The notes: generated by a model not told the origin, from the letters alone. 20,328 bases of DNA from an uncultured Eubacteriales bacterium (GCA_934256695.1 CAKQPE010000027.1:1-20328), one strand, 5' to 3'; positions 1 to 7,238 are shown, numbered from the stretch's first letter. Program-made: numbers and translations.

Positions 1-10
1 GATATGTCAT
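1..10 (-). CDS. 5' end of an unidentified gene (partial, runs off the window)
   Basis: On the minus strand an ATG (positions 10-8) is preceded, with a 9-nt gap, by GAAAGGAG (27-20), a strong ribosome binding site. Only about three codons (Met-Thr-Tyr or similar) are inside the window, so the product cannot be named. It lies downstream of the macrodomain gene on the same strand, but a terminator and a repeat element separate them, so it is probably transcribed separately. Confidence 0.4.
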
Positions 11-181
11 AATAAACAGCTCCTTTCAATTATTGCTGTGGGAAAGAAATAAAAGAAAATAATCTGTTAATCCTTTCTTAAAAATATATATTCGACGTTT
101 ATATTTAAAATCCTTTAAATAAATTAAATTTTTTTTATTAAATAAAACGAGGGGTTTCACTACATATCATGTTTTGAGATT

Positions 182-346
182 AAATGCAAAATTTCCGTTA
201 ATCGACAAATGGCATTTTGATAAAAGTTTTACTCGATTTTTTTCATGGTCAGGAATTTTCGCTTTGCGAAAACGAGCTACGTTTGCCGCATTTATCTTTG
301 TGGTTCCTTAATCGAAGGGTGTGGGACAGAGTCCCACGGTTTTAAA
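182..346 (+). repeat. Multi-hairpin intergenic repeat, copy 1 (expanded)
   Basis: Layout: stem 0 (182-187 with 212-217), a conserved linker (215-245) identical over 31 nt to 4288-4318, then a final stem GTGGGAC-AGA-GTCCCAC (321-337), ending in GGTTTTAAA. Compared with copy 2 it carries roughly 65 extra bases inside the stem 1 region; these include another hairpin (256-262 with 266-272, 7 bp, loop TTT). It fills much of the roughly 400-bp gap between the macrodomain gene and the partial gene at the window edge. No reading frame was found in it. Confidence 0.7.
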
Positions 347-385
347 TGTTTTACAGTAATTTTGGTACGGTTTTGAGTTTTCAGA

Positions 386-419
386 CAAAAAAAGCCTCCG
401 AAATTTAATTTCGGAGACG
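386..419 (-). terminator. Rho-independent terminator of the macrodomain gene
   Basis: Stem CTCCGAAA (396-403) pairs with TTTCGGAG (409-416). Read on the minus strand it is followed by GGC and a run of seven U (387-393). It begins a few bases after the stop codon of the macrodomain gene, so it should end that transcript. Confidence 0.8.
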
Positions 420-425
420 GAAAAA

Positions 426-947
426 TTACGGATTTAAATTTAATTTTTTGTATACTGCTTTAAATATTTTGTATGTATTTTCATCATAGCAGACTAAGTT
501 TACTTTTTCAAAATCAGGGTGTGATAAAAGAAAGTCTGATATTTCTCTTACGGCTATTTCTGCCGCAGGCTCAGCAGGATAACGGTAAACGCCTGTACTT
601 ATTGAAGGAAATGATATTGAACGTATTCCGTTTTCATATGCAAGAGTAAGGCAGTTTTTGTAACAGCAGGCCAAAAGAGCAGGTTCACCTTTGTTTCCGC
701 CACGCCAGATAGGACCGGGTGTATGAATAACATATTTTGCATTTAATTTAAAGCCCGGTGTAATACGAGCCTCTCCTGTAGGGCAGCCGTTAAATTTTCT
801 GCATTCTTCTATGAGCATAGGTCCTGCGGCACGGTTAATTGCCCCATCTACGCCGCCGCCGCCCAAAAGAGATGTGTTTGCGGCATTTACAATAGCCTCT
901 GTTTTTGCTTTGACAATGTCACCTTTAACAATATTTAATCTGTTCAT
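426..947 (-). CDS. Macrodomain protein, probable ADP-ribose / O-acetyl-ADP-ribose hydrolase (MacroD/YmdB-like)
   Basis: A 173-aa stand-alone macrodomain. The family binds ADP-ribose; MacroD-type members deacetylate O-acetyl-ADP-ribose and remove mono-ADP-ribose from proteins. Visible motifs are the N-terminal VKGDI (7-11), NAAN (21-24), the glycine-rich GGGGVDGAI (29-37) with the Asp usually implicated in catalysis (Asp34), TGEARITPG (57-65) and the phosphate loop ISTGVY (116-121). An in-frame ATG 18 nt upstream exists, but GGGAG lies about 7 nt before the ATG at 947, so that start is preferred. The length is normal for a single domain. It is cytosolic, monocistronic, divergent from the ABC operon and ends in its own terminator. 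The fold is certain; the precise substrate is inferred. Confidence 0.9.
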   Translation of the reverse strand: MNRLNIVKGDIVKAKTEAIVNAANTSLLGGGGVDGAINRAAGPMLIEECRKFNGCPTGEARITPGFKLNAKYVIHTPGPIWRGGNKGEPALLACCYKNCLTLAYENGIRSISFPSISTGVYRYPAEPAAEIAVREISDFLLSHPDFEKVNLVCYDENTYKIFKAVYKKLNLNP

Positions 948-970
948 GGTATCCACTCCCTTCAAGGTTT

Positions 971-999
971 ATTTTATATTATTTTTAACCAAAGGTAAA
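971..999 (-). promoter_or_regulatory. Candidate sigma-A promoter of the macrodomain gene
   Basis: On the minus strand TTTACC (999-994) and TAAAAT (976-971) are separated by 17 nt, which would start transcription about 17-20 nt before the start codon. The -35 box matches TTGACA at four of six positions. Read by eye only. Confidence 0.4.
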
Positions 1000-1122
1000 C
1001 ACCTATATATCAAATTTTTAATATTTTTGTCATTAAAATTTTACTGTGCAGGCATAAAATAATACATTTTACTTTAGTGCTTTAAATTTTTACGATTAAA
1101 CGCTTTAAATTGGTGTAAAAGA

Positions 1123-1151
1123 TTGACAAAAAAAAGCAATCGTATTAAAAT
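1123..1151 (+). promoter_or_regulatory. Strong sigma-A promoter of the ABC importer operon
   Basis: A perfect TTGACA (1123-1128), a 17-nt spacer and TAAAAT (1146-1151). Transcription should start near 1158, leaving a leader of about 45 nt. That is too short for a T-box or other large riboswitch. Confidence 0.8.
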
Positions 1152-1203
1152 TACCCTTAGTATTATCTTTAAAAAAAGGGACTTTTGAAGGGAGAATTAG
1201 ATT

Positions 1204-2280
1204 ATGAAAAAAAGATTTAAAATTATAGCTTCATCGGTATTGGCTCTTTCAATGGCACTTGCTATGGCAGGCTGCGGTTCATCTGCTGCTTCATCAGGTT
1301 CTGCATCTGCATCAACATCAGGCTCTGCATCAGGTTCTGCTTCGGCAGAAGCAAATGAAGGTGCTTTTAAGATTGGCATAATCCAGCTTGTTGAGCACGA
1401 TGCTCTTGATAAGGCAAGAGAAGGATTTATTGATGACTTAAAAGAAAACGGATTTGTTGACGGTGAGAATATAATTATTGATTATCAGAATGCACAGGCA
1501 GATCAGTCAAACCTTAAAACAATAAGCCAGAGATTTGTTCAGAACGATGATGACCTTATTCTTGCGATAGCAACAGGTGCGGCTCAGTCAGTTGCGGCAG
1601 AAACAAGCGATATTCCTATTCTCGGAACAGCAATTACAGACTACGAGGCAGCTCAGCTTGTAGAAAGCAATGACGCTCCTGGCGGAAATGTATCAGGTAC
1701 AACAGATCTTACACCGGTTGAAAAACAGGTTGAACTCCTTAAAGAAATGATGCCTGATGTAAAGACTTTGGGTGTACTTTATAACTCAAGCGAGGTAAAC
1801 TCCGAAATTCAGGCACAGATGGCACAGGAAGCTGCCGAAAAAGAGGGTATTGAGTGCAAAACAGCAACTGTTACAAACACAAACGATATAGCACAGGTTA
1901 TGGAATCAATAGCAGGAGATGTTGATGCTATTTATATACCTACAGATAATACATTTGCATCTGCTATGGCTACTGTTTCAAAGATTGCGGAAGAATATAA
2001 ACTCCCTACAATCTGCGGTGAACAGGGAATGGTAGAAAGCGGCGGTCTTGCAACAGTTGGTATTGACTACTACAAACTTGGCAAACAGACAGGCGAAATG
2101 GCAGTTAAAATATTAAAAGACGGTGCAAATGTGGCTGAAATGCCTATTGAAAGCCTTGATGATACAAATGTTTGCCTTAATATGGATACAGCTGAGGCTA
2201 TAGGATATGAATTCCCTCAGTCAGTTACAGACAAAGCTGTTTACCTTATTAAAGGCGGAGAACTGGTTGAAAATAAATAA
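1204..2280 (+). CDS. ABC importer substrate-binding lipoprotein (ABC_sub_bind, TrpX-like)
   Basis: A 358-aa extracytoplasmic solute-binding protein. The N-terminus has a lysine/arginine-rich start, a hydrophobic segment and a lipobox ending AMAGC, so Cys24 should be lipidated and anchor it to the outer face of the membrane. Residues of about 25-52 form a low-complexity Ser/Ala/Gly linker. The rest (FKIGIIQLVEHDALD onward) has the two-lobed periplasmic-binding fold of the PF04392 group, which includes the streptococcal TrpX proteins linked to tryptophan uptake. GGGAG lies about 9 nt before the ATG. It is first in an operon with a permease and an ATPase. The ligand is not fixed by the sequence: aromatic amino acids are a guess from the family, so no symbol is given. 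Confidence 0.9.
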   Translation: MKKRFKIIASSVLALSMALAMAGCGSSAASSGSASASTSGSASGSASAEANEGAFKIGIIQLVEHDALDKAREGFIDDLKENGFVDGENIIIDYQNAQADQSNLKTISQRFVQNDDDLILAIATGAAQSVAAETSDIPILGTAITDYEAAQLVESNDAPGGNVSGTTDLTPVEKQVELLKEMMPDVKTLGVLYNSSEVNSEIQAQMAQEAAEKEGIECKTATVTNTNDIAQVMESIAGDVDAIYIPTDNTFASAMATVSKIAEEYKLPTICGEQGMVESGGLATVGIDYYKLGKQTGEMAVKILKDGANVAEMPIESLDDTNVCLNMDTAEAIGYEFPQSVTDKAVYLIKGGELVENK

Positions 2281-2284
2281 TACA

Positions 2285-2310
2285 AAACAAAAATAAAATC
2301 TCTTTTGTTT
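2285..2310 (+). other. Intercistronic hairpin after the binding-protein gene
   Basis: AAACAAAA (2285-2292) pairs with TTTTGTTT (2303-2310) just behind the stop codon, in the 112-nt gap before the permease. Such hairpins often stabilise the upstream mRNA, so that the binding protein is made in excess over the membrane parts, or cause partial termination. It is AT-only in most of its pairs and therefore weak. Confidence 0.3.
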
Positions 2311-2392
2311 ATTATTACGCCGGGCTTTTTACAGTCCAGCATAAATGATATATAAAATAAAAAATAGTAAATTTAGAACGGGTGGATTAATA

Positions 2393-3313
2393 ATGCGTTT
2401 AAGTGTATTGATGGGTTCGGTATCACAGGGGCTTTTGTGGTCTATATTGGCTATAGGCGTTTATATTACATATAAGATACTTGATTATGCCGATTTGACA
2501 ACAGAAGGAAGTTACCCTCTGGGAGCGGCTGTTGCAGCTCAGATGATTTTAAGCGGTGCAAACCCTTTTGTGGCAACATTTGTTTCTATGCTTGCAGGTA
2601 TGGCAGCAGGTTTTGTAACAGGTTTCCTTAATACAAAACTTAAAATACCTTCACTTCTTGCAGGTATTCTTTCTATGACAGGTCTCTATTCGGTAAATTT
2701 AAGAATAATGGGAAAAGCCAATCTTCCGCTTTTAAAACAGGATACGGTTATATCAGTAGTTTCCAAAATGGGTTTTGATACTTCTACAGCTGTCTTTGTT
2801 GTAGGTATTGTAGCTGTTTTGGTAGTTATACTTATACTTTGGTGGTTCTTTGGTACGGAAAAAGGTTTTGCCATAAGAGCAACAGGTGATAACTCAAATA
2901 TGATAAGAGCTTTGGGTGTAAACACAAACTCAATGGTAATACTCGGTCTTGTTATAAGCAACGGTCTTATAGCACTTTCCGGCGGTATAATGGCACAGTA
3001 TAACGGCTATGCCGATGTAGGAATGGGTACCGGTACTATCGTTATCGGTCTTGCATCTGTTATTATAGGTGAGGTGCTTTTCGGTCATTCATCAATAATT
3101 AGAAGTCTTTTTGCAGTAGTTCTCGGCTCTATACTTTACCGTATAATTATAGCCTTTGTACTTTCAAAAGGACTTGTTCCTACAGACCTTAAACTTCTTT
3201 CCTCTGTACTTCTTGCAGTATGTCTCTCACTTCCTCTTATAAAAGAGAAGATTTATAATTTTACAGAAAAGCTTCACGGCAGTAAGAATAAGGAGAGTGA
3301 GACAAATGCTTAA
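2393..3313 (+). CDS. ABC importer permease (BPD_transp_2 family, TrpY-like)
   Basis: A 306-aa, very hydrophobic integral membrane protein with many predicted transmembrane segments, in the branched-chain amino acid/sugar-type permease family (PF02653). The segment GFAIRATGDNSNMIRALGVN, a charged cytoplasmic loop following a hydrophobic stretch, is the typical contact with the ATPase; AMILS/MAAGFVTGFLNTKL and the glycine-rich GIMAQYNGYADVGMGTG are also characteristic. An upstream in-frame ATG (2345) lacks a good ribosome binding site, whereas GGTGG (2381-2385) stands 7 nt before the ATG at 2393, so that start is chosen. It forms the membrane channel for the neighbouring binding protein and ATPase, and its last codons overlap the ATPase start by 8 nt. 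Confidence 0.9.
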   Translation: MRLSVLMGSVSQGLLWSILAIGVYITYKILDYADLTTEGSYPLGAAVAAQMILSGANPFVATFVSMLAGMAAGFVTGFLNTKLKIPSLLAGILSMTGLYSVNLRIMGKANLPLLKQDTVISVVSKMGFDTSTAVFVVGIVAVLVVILILWWFFGTEKGFAIRATGDNSNMIRALGVNTNSMVILGLVISNGLIALSGGIMAQYNGYADVGMGTGTIVIGLASVIIGEVLFGHSSIIRSLFAVVLGSILYRIIIAFVLSKGLVPTDLKLLSSVLLAVCLSLPLIKEKIYNFTEKLHGSKNKESETNA

Positions 3314-4103
3314 AGTTAAGGATGTAAGAAAAATATTCGGCAAGGGAACGGCAAACGAAAAAATCGCCCTTGATAAAGTAAGCTTTGAAATGAATCCCGG
3401 TGATTTTATAACTATAATCGGCGGAAACGGTGCGGGAAAGTCAACTACACTTAATGCAATAGCAGGTCTTTTCCCTGTAGATGCAGGTCAGATAGTAATA
3501 GACGGAAACGATGTAACAAAGCTTCCGGAATATAAAAGAGCAAAATATATCGGCCGTGTTTTTCAGGACCCGAGAATGGGAACGGCAACCAATATGACAA
3601 TAGAAGAAAATCTTGCTATGGCTCTCAGAAGGGGCAAGCACAGAGGTTTAAAAAGAGGCATAACAAATGCCGAAAAATCAAAATTCAGAGAATATCTGGA
3701 AATGCTTGACCTTGGACTGGAAAACCGTATGAGTGCAAAGGCAGGGCTTCTTTCCGGCGGCCAGAGACAGGCTATAACACTTCTTATGGCTACTATGACT
3801 AAGCCACAGCTTCTTCTTCTTGATGAGCATACGGCGGCTCTTGACCCTAAAACAGCCAAGAAGGTTCTTGAGCTTACGGAAAAGATAATTGCAGAGGATA
3901 AGCTTACGGCACTTATGGTAACACATAATATGCGTGATGCACTTAAACTTGGCAACCGTCTTATAATGATGCACAGCGGAAATGTGCTTATTGACGTAAG
4001 CGAGGAGCAGAAGAAAAACCTTGAAGTAACTGACCTTTTGAAGATGTTTGAAAAGGCAAGCGGCGGACAGGGCATTGTAAACGACAGAATGTTATTAAGC
4101 TAA
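3306..4103 (+). CDS. ABC importer ATP-binding protein (TrpZ-like)
   Basis: A 265-aa nucleotide-binding subunit that powers import. All ABC motifs are intact (numbered from the chosen start): Walker A GGNGAGKST (39-47), Q-loop Gln87 in VFQDP, signature LSGGQRQ (149-155), Walker B LLLLDE (169-174) followed by HTAALD, and the switch His207 in MVTHN. The ATG at 3306 has AGGAG (3291-3295) about 10 nt upstream; a GTG at 3297 is in frame but too close to that site. It overlaps the permease stop by 8 nt, implying translational coupling. Its stop codon TAA coincides with the terminal TAAAACC of a repeat element (4101-4107), and the last hairpin of that element serves as the operon terminator. Confidence 0.93.
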   Translation: MLKVKDVRKIFGKGTANEKIALDKVSFEMNPGDFITIIGGNGAGKSTTLNAIAGLFPVDAGQIVIDGNDVTKLPEYKRAKYIGRVFQDPRMGTATNMTIEENLAMALRRGKHRGLKRGITNAEKSKFREYLEMLDLGLENRMSAKAGLLSGGQRQAITLLMATMTKPQLLLLDEHTAALDPKTAKKVLELTEKIIAEDKLTALMVTHNMRDALKLGNRLIMMHSGNVLIDVSEEQKKNLEVTDLLKMFEKASGGQGIVNDRMLLS

Positions 4104-4204
4104 AACCTTGGGGTTTCACCCCAAACCCTGACCAGTTTTTGAAAAAACTGGACAAAAACTTTTAATAAAAAGCACTTTAAAACTATGTTTTAAAGTGCTT
4201 TTTT
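4101..4204 (-). repeat. Multi-hairpin intergenic repeat, copy 3 (inverted)
   Basis: Read on the minus strand it has the same plan as copy 2: stem 0 (4204-4167, 17 bp), linker TTTTATTAAAAG, stem 1 CCAGTTTT/AAAACTGG (4151-4132), TCAGGG, stem 2 TTGGGG/CCCCAA (4124-4108), and a GGTTTTA end. Stem sequences differ completely from copy 2, while the linkers and ends match. It follows the ABC operon directly and faces copy 2 head to head across about 65 bp. Confidence 0.65.
4167..4204 (+). terminator. Rho-independent terminator of the ABC importer operon
   Basis: A near-perfect 17-bp stem, 4167-4183 with 4187-4203, a TAT loop and a terminal run of six T (4199-4204). The A-rich 5' arm makes it bidirectional. 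It is also stem 0 of repeat copy 3. Confidence 0.85.
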
Positions 4205-4268
4205 GGAAATATAATAAAATCTTTAAGGTAGTGAATAGTTTTCTTAATAATAGTATGCTTTTACGAAA

Positions 4269-4351
4269 AACGCAATGAAGTTGCGTTTTGATAAAAGTTT
4301 TACTCGATTTTTTTCAAAAAATCGCAGGTGTGGACAGAGTCCACGGTTTTA
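4269..4351 (+). repeat. Multi-hairpin intergenic repeat, copy 2
   Basis: Stem 0 AAAACGCAA/TTGCGTTTT (4269-4277 with 4283-4291, loop TGAAG); conserved linker 4288-4318, identical to 215-245; stem 1 CGATTTT.../AAATCG around 4307-4325; stem 2 GTGGAC-AGA-GTCCAC (4330-4344); end GGTTTTAAA. It lies between the ABC terminator and the glmU promoter, with its end only a few bases before the -35 box. Confidence 0.7.
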
Positions 4352-4354
4352 AAG

Positions 4355-4383
4355 TTGACCTTAGCGGATTAATGGTTTATACT
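4355..4383 (+). promoter_or_regulatory. Sigma-A promoter of glmU
   Basis: TTGACC (4355-4360), 17-nt spacer, TATACT (4378-4383). The leader to the glmU start is about 40 nt. It abuts the 3' end of repeat copy 2. Confidence 0.7.
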
Positions 4384-4432
4384 GTAATACGAAAATTTTG
4401 TTTAAAAATAAGATTTGGGGAGTGCTTAAAAT

Positions 4433-5791
4433 ATGGATAATATAAATGCTGTTATTCTTGCCGCAGGCGAGGGAACAAGAATGAAATCAAAAATGCCTAA
4501 GGTACTGCACGAGGTTATGGGCAGACCTATGGTAAAAAGAGTTGTTGATACAGCAAAAGACCTTGAAGCAAAAAATATATGTGTTGTTACTGGTCATATG
4601 TCAGAGACTGTTCAGGAGGCTCTTAAAGACGAAGGCGTAAGTTTTGCCGTTCAGGAAAAACAGCTTGGCACAGGTCATGCCGTAATGCAGGCAGAGGAAT
4701 ATATAAACGAAAACGAAGATGTTCTTATTCTTTATGGTGATACACCGCTTATAAAGGCAGAAACACTTGAAAAGCTTATAGAATACCACAGAAGCGAAAA
4801 TAATGGTGTTTCAATAATATCTGCCATAGTTGAGGATTCCGCAGGCTATGGACATATTATAAGGGATAAAGACGGTAATTTTGTAAAGAATGTTGAATAT
4901 AAAGACGCAACACCGGAAGAAAAACTTGTAAAGGAGATTAATTCCGGAATCTATTGCTTTAAAGGTTCAAGCCTTAAAAAAGCTCTTAAACTGATTACAA
5001 ACGATAATGCACAGGGCGAGTATTATCTTCCGGACGCACTTGAAATTATATTAAAGAGCGGAGAAAAGGTAAATGCCATGACTATAGGCGATGTAACCGA
5101 GTTCTTTGGTGTAAACAACCGTGTACAGCTTGCACAAGCTAATAAAATAATGCAAAAAAGAATAAACGAAAAGCATATGCTTAACGGTGTTACAATAATC
5201 GACCCGACAGATACATATATTGCAGACGATGTTGAAATCGGTATGGATACAATAATATATCCGGGCTGTGTACTTGAAGGAAAGACGGTAATAGGTGATG
5301 ACTGTAAAATAGGCCCTGATACAAGGCTTACAGATATGACACTTGCACCAAACGTAACAATACAGTATACAGTTGCTATGGAATCGGAAATCGGCAGTGG
5401 TACGAAAGTAGGGCCTTTTGCATATATCAGACCAAACTCAAAAATAGGCGAAAACATTAAGATAGGTGATTTTGTCGAGGTTAAAAACTCCGTAATAGGA
5501 AACGGCACAAAGGTTTCACACCTTACTTATATAGGTGATTCCGATGTAGGCGAGAGAATAAACTTCGGCTGCGGTACGGTAACGGTAAATTATGACGGAC
5601 ACAAAAAGTTCAGAACAACTATAGAAGATGATGTATTTATTGGCTGCAACGCAAACCTTGTTGCACCGGTAACACTTAAAAAAGGCTCTTATGTAGCGGC
5701 AGGTTCTACAATAACGAAAGATGTACCTGAAAAATCACTTGCTGTGGCAAGAAATCGTCAGACAAATATAGACGGTTGGACAAAAAAATAA
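4433..5791 (+). CDS. glmU: Bifunctional GlmU: glucosamine-1-phosphate acetyltransferase / UDP-GlcNAc pyrophosphorylase
   Basis: A 452-aa cytosolic enzyme making UDP-N-acetylglucosamine for peptidoglycan. It acetylates glucosamine-1-phosphate with acetyl-CoA and then transfers UMP from UTP. The N-terminal Rossmann-like uridyltransferase shows LAAGEGTRMKSKMPKVLH (9-26, nucleotide and Mg binding), QLGTGHAV (77-84) and the metal-binding YGDTPL (101-106). From about residue 250 a left-handed beta-helix of hexapeptide repeats carries the acetyltransferase. Its SHLTYIGD contains His363, the same number as the catalytic base of the E. coli enzyme, followed by NFGCGTVTVNYDG. The length is standard. 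GGGGAG (4417-4422) precedes the ATG. It is followed by prs, an order conserved in Firmicutes (gcaD-prs). Confidence 0.97.
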   Translation: MDNINAVILAAGEGTRMKSKMPKVLHEVMGRPMVKRVVDTAKDLEAKNICVVTGHMSETVQEALKDEGVSFAVQEKQLGTGHAVMQAEEYINENEDVLILYGDTPLIKAETLEKLIEYHRSENNGVSIISAIVEDSAGYGHIIRDKDGNFVKNVEYKDATPEEKLVKEINSGIYCFKGSSLKKALKLITNDNAQGEYYLPDALEIILKSGEKVNAMTIGDVTEFFGVNNRVQLAQANKIMQKRINEKHMLNGVTIIDPTDTYIADDVEIGMDTIIYPGCVLEGKTVIGDDCKIGPDTRLTDMTLAPNVTIQYTVAMESEIGSGTKVGPFAYIRPNSKIGENIKIGDFVEVKNSVIGNGTKVSHLTYIGDSDVGERINFGCGTVTVNYDGHKKFRTTIEDDVFIGCNANLVAPVTLKKGSYVAAGSTITKDVPEKSLAVARNRQTNIDGWTKK

Positions 5792-5809
5792 AATTTTTGT
5801 AAAATTCTA

Positions 5810-5838
5810 TTGAATTTTGTCTCATAGGGGTGTAACAT
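5810..5838 (+). promoter_or_regulatory. Possible secondary promoter in the glmU-prs gap
   Basis: TTGAAT (5810-5815), 17 nt, TAACAT (5833-5838) in the 95-nt gap. No terminator hairpin is seen there, so prs is probably also read through from glmU. Confidence 0.3.
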
Positions 5839-5886
5839 GATATTGAATGTAATAATTATTGATTGTTTATAGGGAGGATTAGTTTA

Positions 5887-6846
5887 ATGATGTATTCAGG
5901 CAGAAGCAATATAAAAATCTTTTCTTGCAATGCCAACAGAGGCTTAGCCGAGGAGATGGCTCAGTGTCTTGGACTTAAATTGGGACAGGCAGAGGTAAGT
6001 CATTTCAGCGACGGAGAAATTTCAGTTAAAATTGATGAAACTATAAGAGGTGCAGATGTTTATATTGTGCAGTCAACATCTTATCCTGTAAATGATAACC
6101 TTATGGAGCTTCTTATTATGATTGATGCCATGAAGAGAGCTTCAGCAGGCAGGATTACAGCAGTTATTCCATATTACGGATATGCTCGTCAGGACAGAAA
6201 AGCAAGAGCAAGAGATCCAATCAGTGCTAAACTTGTTGCCAATATCCTTACAGTAGCAGGTGCAGACAGAGTTCTTACAATGGATCTTCACTGTGCTCAG
6301 ATTCAGGGATTCTTCGATATTCCTGTTGACCATCTTGTAGGAGCACCGCTTCTTACAAACTACTATCATGAAAAATACGGTGAAGCTATAAATGAATTTG
6401 TAGCAGTATCACCTGACCTTGGCAGTGTAGGCAGAACAAGAAACTTTGCTACAAGACTTGAGATTCCTCTTGCAATTATCGACAAGAGACGTCCAAAAGC
6501 CAACGTAAGCGAGATTATGAACATAATCGGTAATGTTGAAGGCAAGAGAGTTATTCTTGTTGACGATATGATCGATACAGCAGGTACTATTACAAATGCT
6601 GCAAATGCTCTTAAAGAAAGAGGAGCTATTGAAGTAGACGCTTGTTGTACACACCCTGTACTTTCAGGTCCGGCTCTTGAAAGAATTGAGAAATCAGCTA
6701 TTAATGAGCTTCTTGTACTCAATACTATCAATCTTCCACCTGAAAAATGTATTTCAAAAATAAAGGTTCTTTCTGTTGCTAAGATTTTTGCAGAAGCAAT
6801 TAATCGTATACATGAAGGAATGTCTGTTTCAAAATTATTTGAATAA
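5887..6846 (+). CDS. prs: Ribose-phosphate pyrophosphokinase (PRPP synthetase)
   Basis: A 319-aa cytosolic enzyme converting ribose-5-phosphate and ATP to PRPP, the precursor of purines, pyrimidines, histidine, tryptophan and NAD. Landmarks (from the chosen start) are SFSDGE-like HFSDGEI (39-45), YYGYARQDRKARARDPISAK (96-115; ATP binding), DLHCAQIQGFF (133-143), the flexible catalytic loop DKRRPKANVSE (199-209) and the PRPP-binding loop VDDMIDTAGT (225-234). The length is typical of class I enzymes. The frame is open further upstream, but GGGAGGA (about 5872-5878) precedes the ATG pair at 5887/5890, so that start is used. It is second in the glmU-prs unit and ends in a strong terminator, so the usual read-through to pth is not possible here. 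Confidence 0.97.
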   Translation: MMYSGRSNIKIFSCNANRGLAEEMAQCLGLKLGQAEVSHFSDGEISVKIDETIRGADVYIVQSTSYPVNDNLMELLIMIDAMKRASAGRITAVIPYYGYARQDRKARARDPISAKLVANILTVAGADRVLTMDLHCAQIQGFFDIPVDHLVGAPLLTNYYHEKYGEAINEFVAVSPDLGSVGRTRNFATRLEIPLAIIDKRRPKANVSEIMNIIGNVEGKRVILVDDMIDTAGTITNAANALKERGAIEVDACCTHPVLSGPALERIEKSAINELLVLNTINLPPEKCISKIKVLSVAKIFAEAINRIHEGMSVSKLFE

Positions 6847-6857
6847 GATTATTTTTA

Positions 6858-6887
6858 AGACCGGCTAAAAAGCCGGTCTATTTTTTT
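6858..6887 (+). terminator. Rho-independent terminator after prs
   Basis: AGACCGGCT (6858-6866), AAAA loop, AGCCGGTCT (6871-6879), then a run of seven T (6881-6887). This 9-bp GC-containing stem is a strong terminator that closes the glmU-prs unit. Confidence 0.93.
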
Positions 6888-7188
6888 ATCTGTATTTATA
6901 ACCGATACGATATTTTATGTATCAAAATATTTAATGAAGATTAGTTGAAAATATAATGAAATAGCGTATCAATAAAAGATAATATATATGTTTAATATTG
7001 TCAGATTAAAATATATTTGGATAAGCCTTAATAATTTTAAGTAAAACTAAAAGGTGTTTTTAAAAGTATAAGTAACAATAGTGATATATTTTTATCAAAA
7101 ATAATAACCAAAAATTTTATAATAGTGGTATAGCGGTCTAACCGCAAAAAGCTGTTTTTTGCCTAATATAATGGGGATTTAGTAATAA
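6888..7188 (+). other. AT-rich noncoding gap before ldhA
   Basis: No gene with a ribosome binding site was found on either strand. The only structure noted is a pair of small hairpins sharing two bases: GCGGT-CTA-ACCGC (7133-7145) and GCAAAAA/TTTTTGC (7144-7150 with 7156-7162). The unusually long upstream region may hold further regulatory sites for ldhA. Confidence 0.5.
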
Positions 7189-7206
7189 TTGTTAATTTTT
7201 TGACTA
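7189..7206 (+). promoter_or_regulatory. Weaker Rex-like half-palindrome upstream of the ldhA promoter
   Basis: TTGTTAA-TTTT-TTGACTA: the left half fits the Rex consensus TTGTTAA(N4)TTAACAA perfectly and the right half at five of seven positions. It lies about 30 nt before the -35 box. In such AT-rich DNA this could be chance. Confidence 0.3.
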
Positions 7207-7238
7207 ATATTTCTGCAATATTGCCATAAGTTTTACTC

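Noticed and set aside
1123..1203. T-box or riboswitch before the TrpX-like operon
   Set aside because: The promoter at 1123-1151 leaves a leader of only about 45 nt, too short for a T-box with specifier loop and antiterminator.
3563..4075. A 170-codon open frame antisense to the ABC ATPase gene
   Set aside because: The sense frame has every ABC motif. The antisense product is a Ser/Leu-rich shadow with no ribosome binding site or family resemblance.
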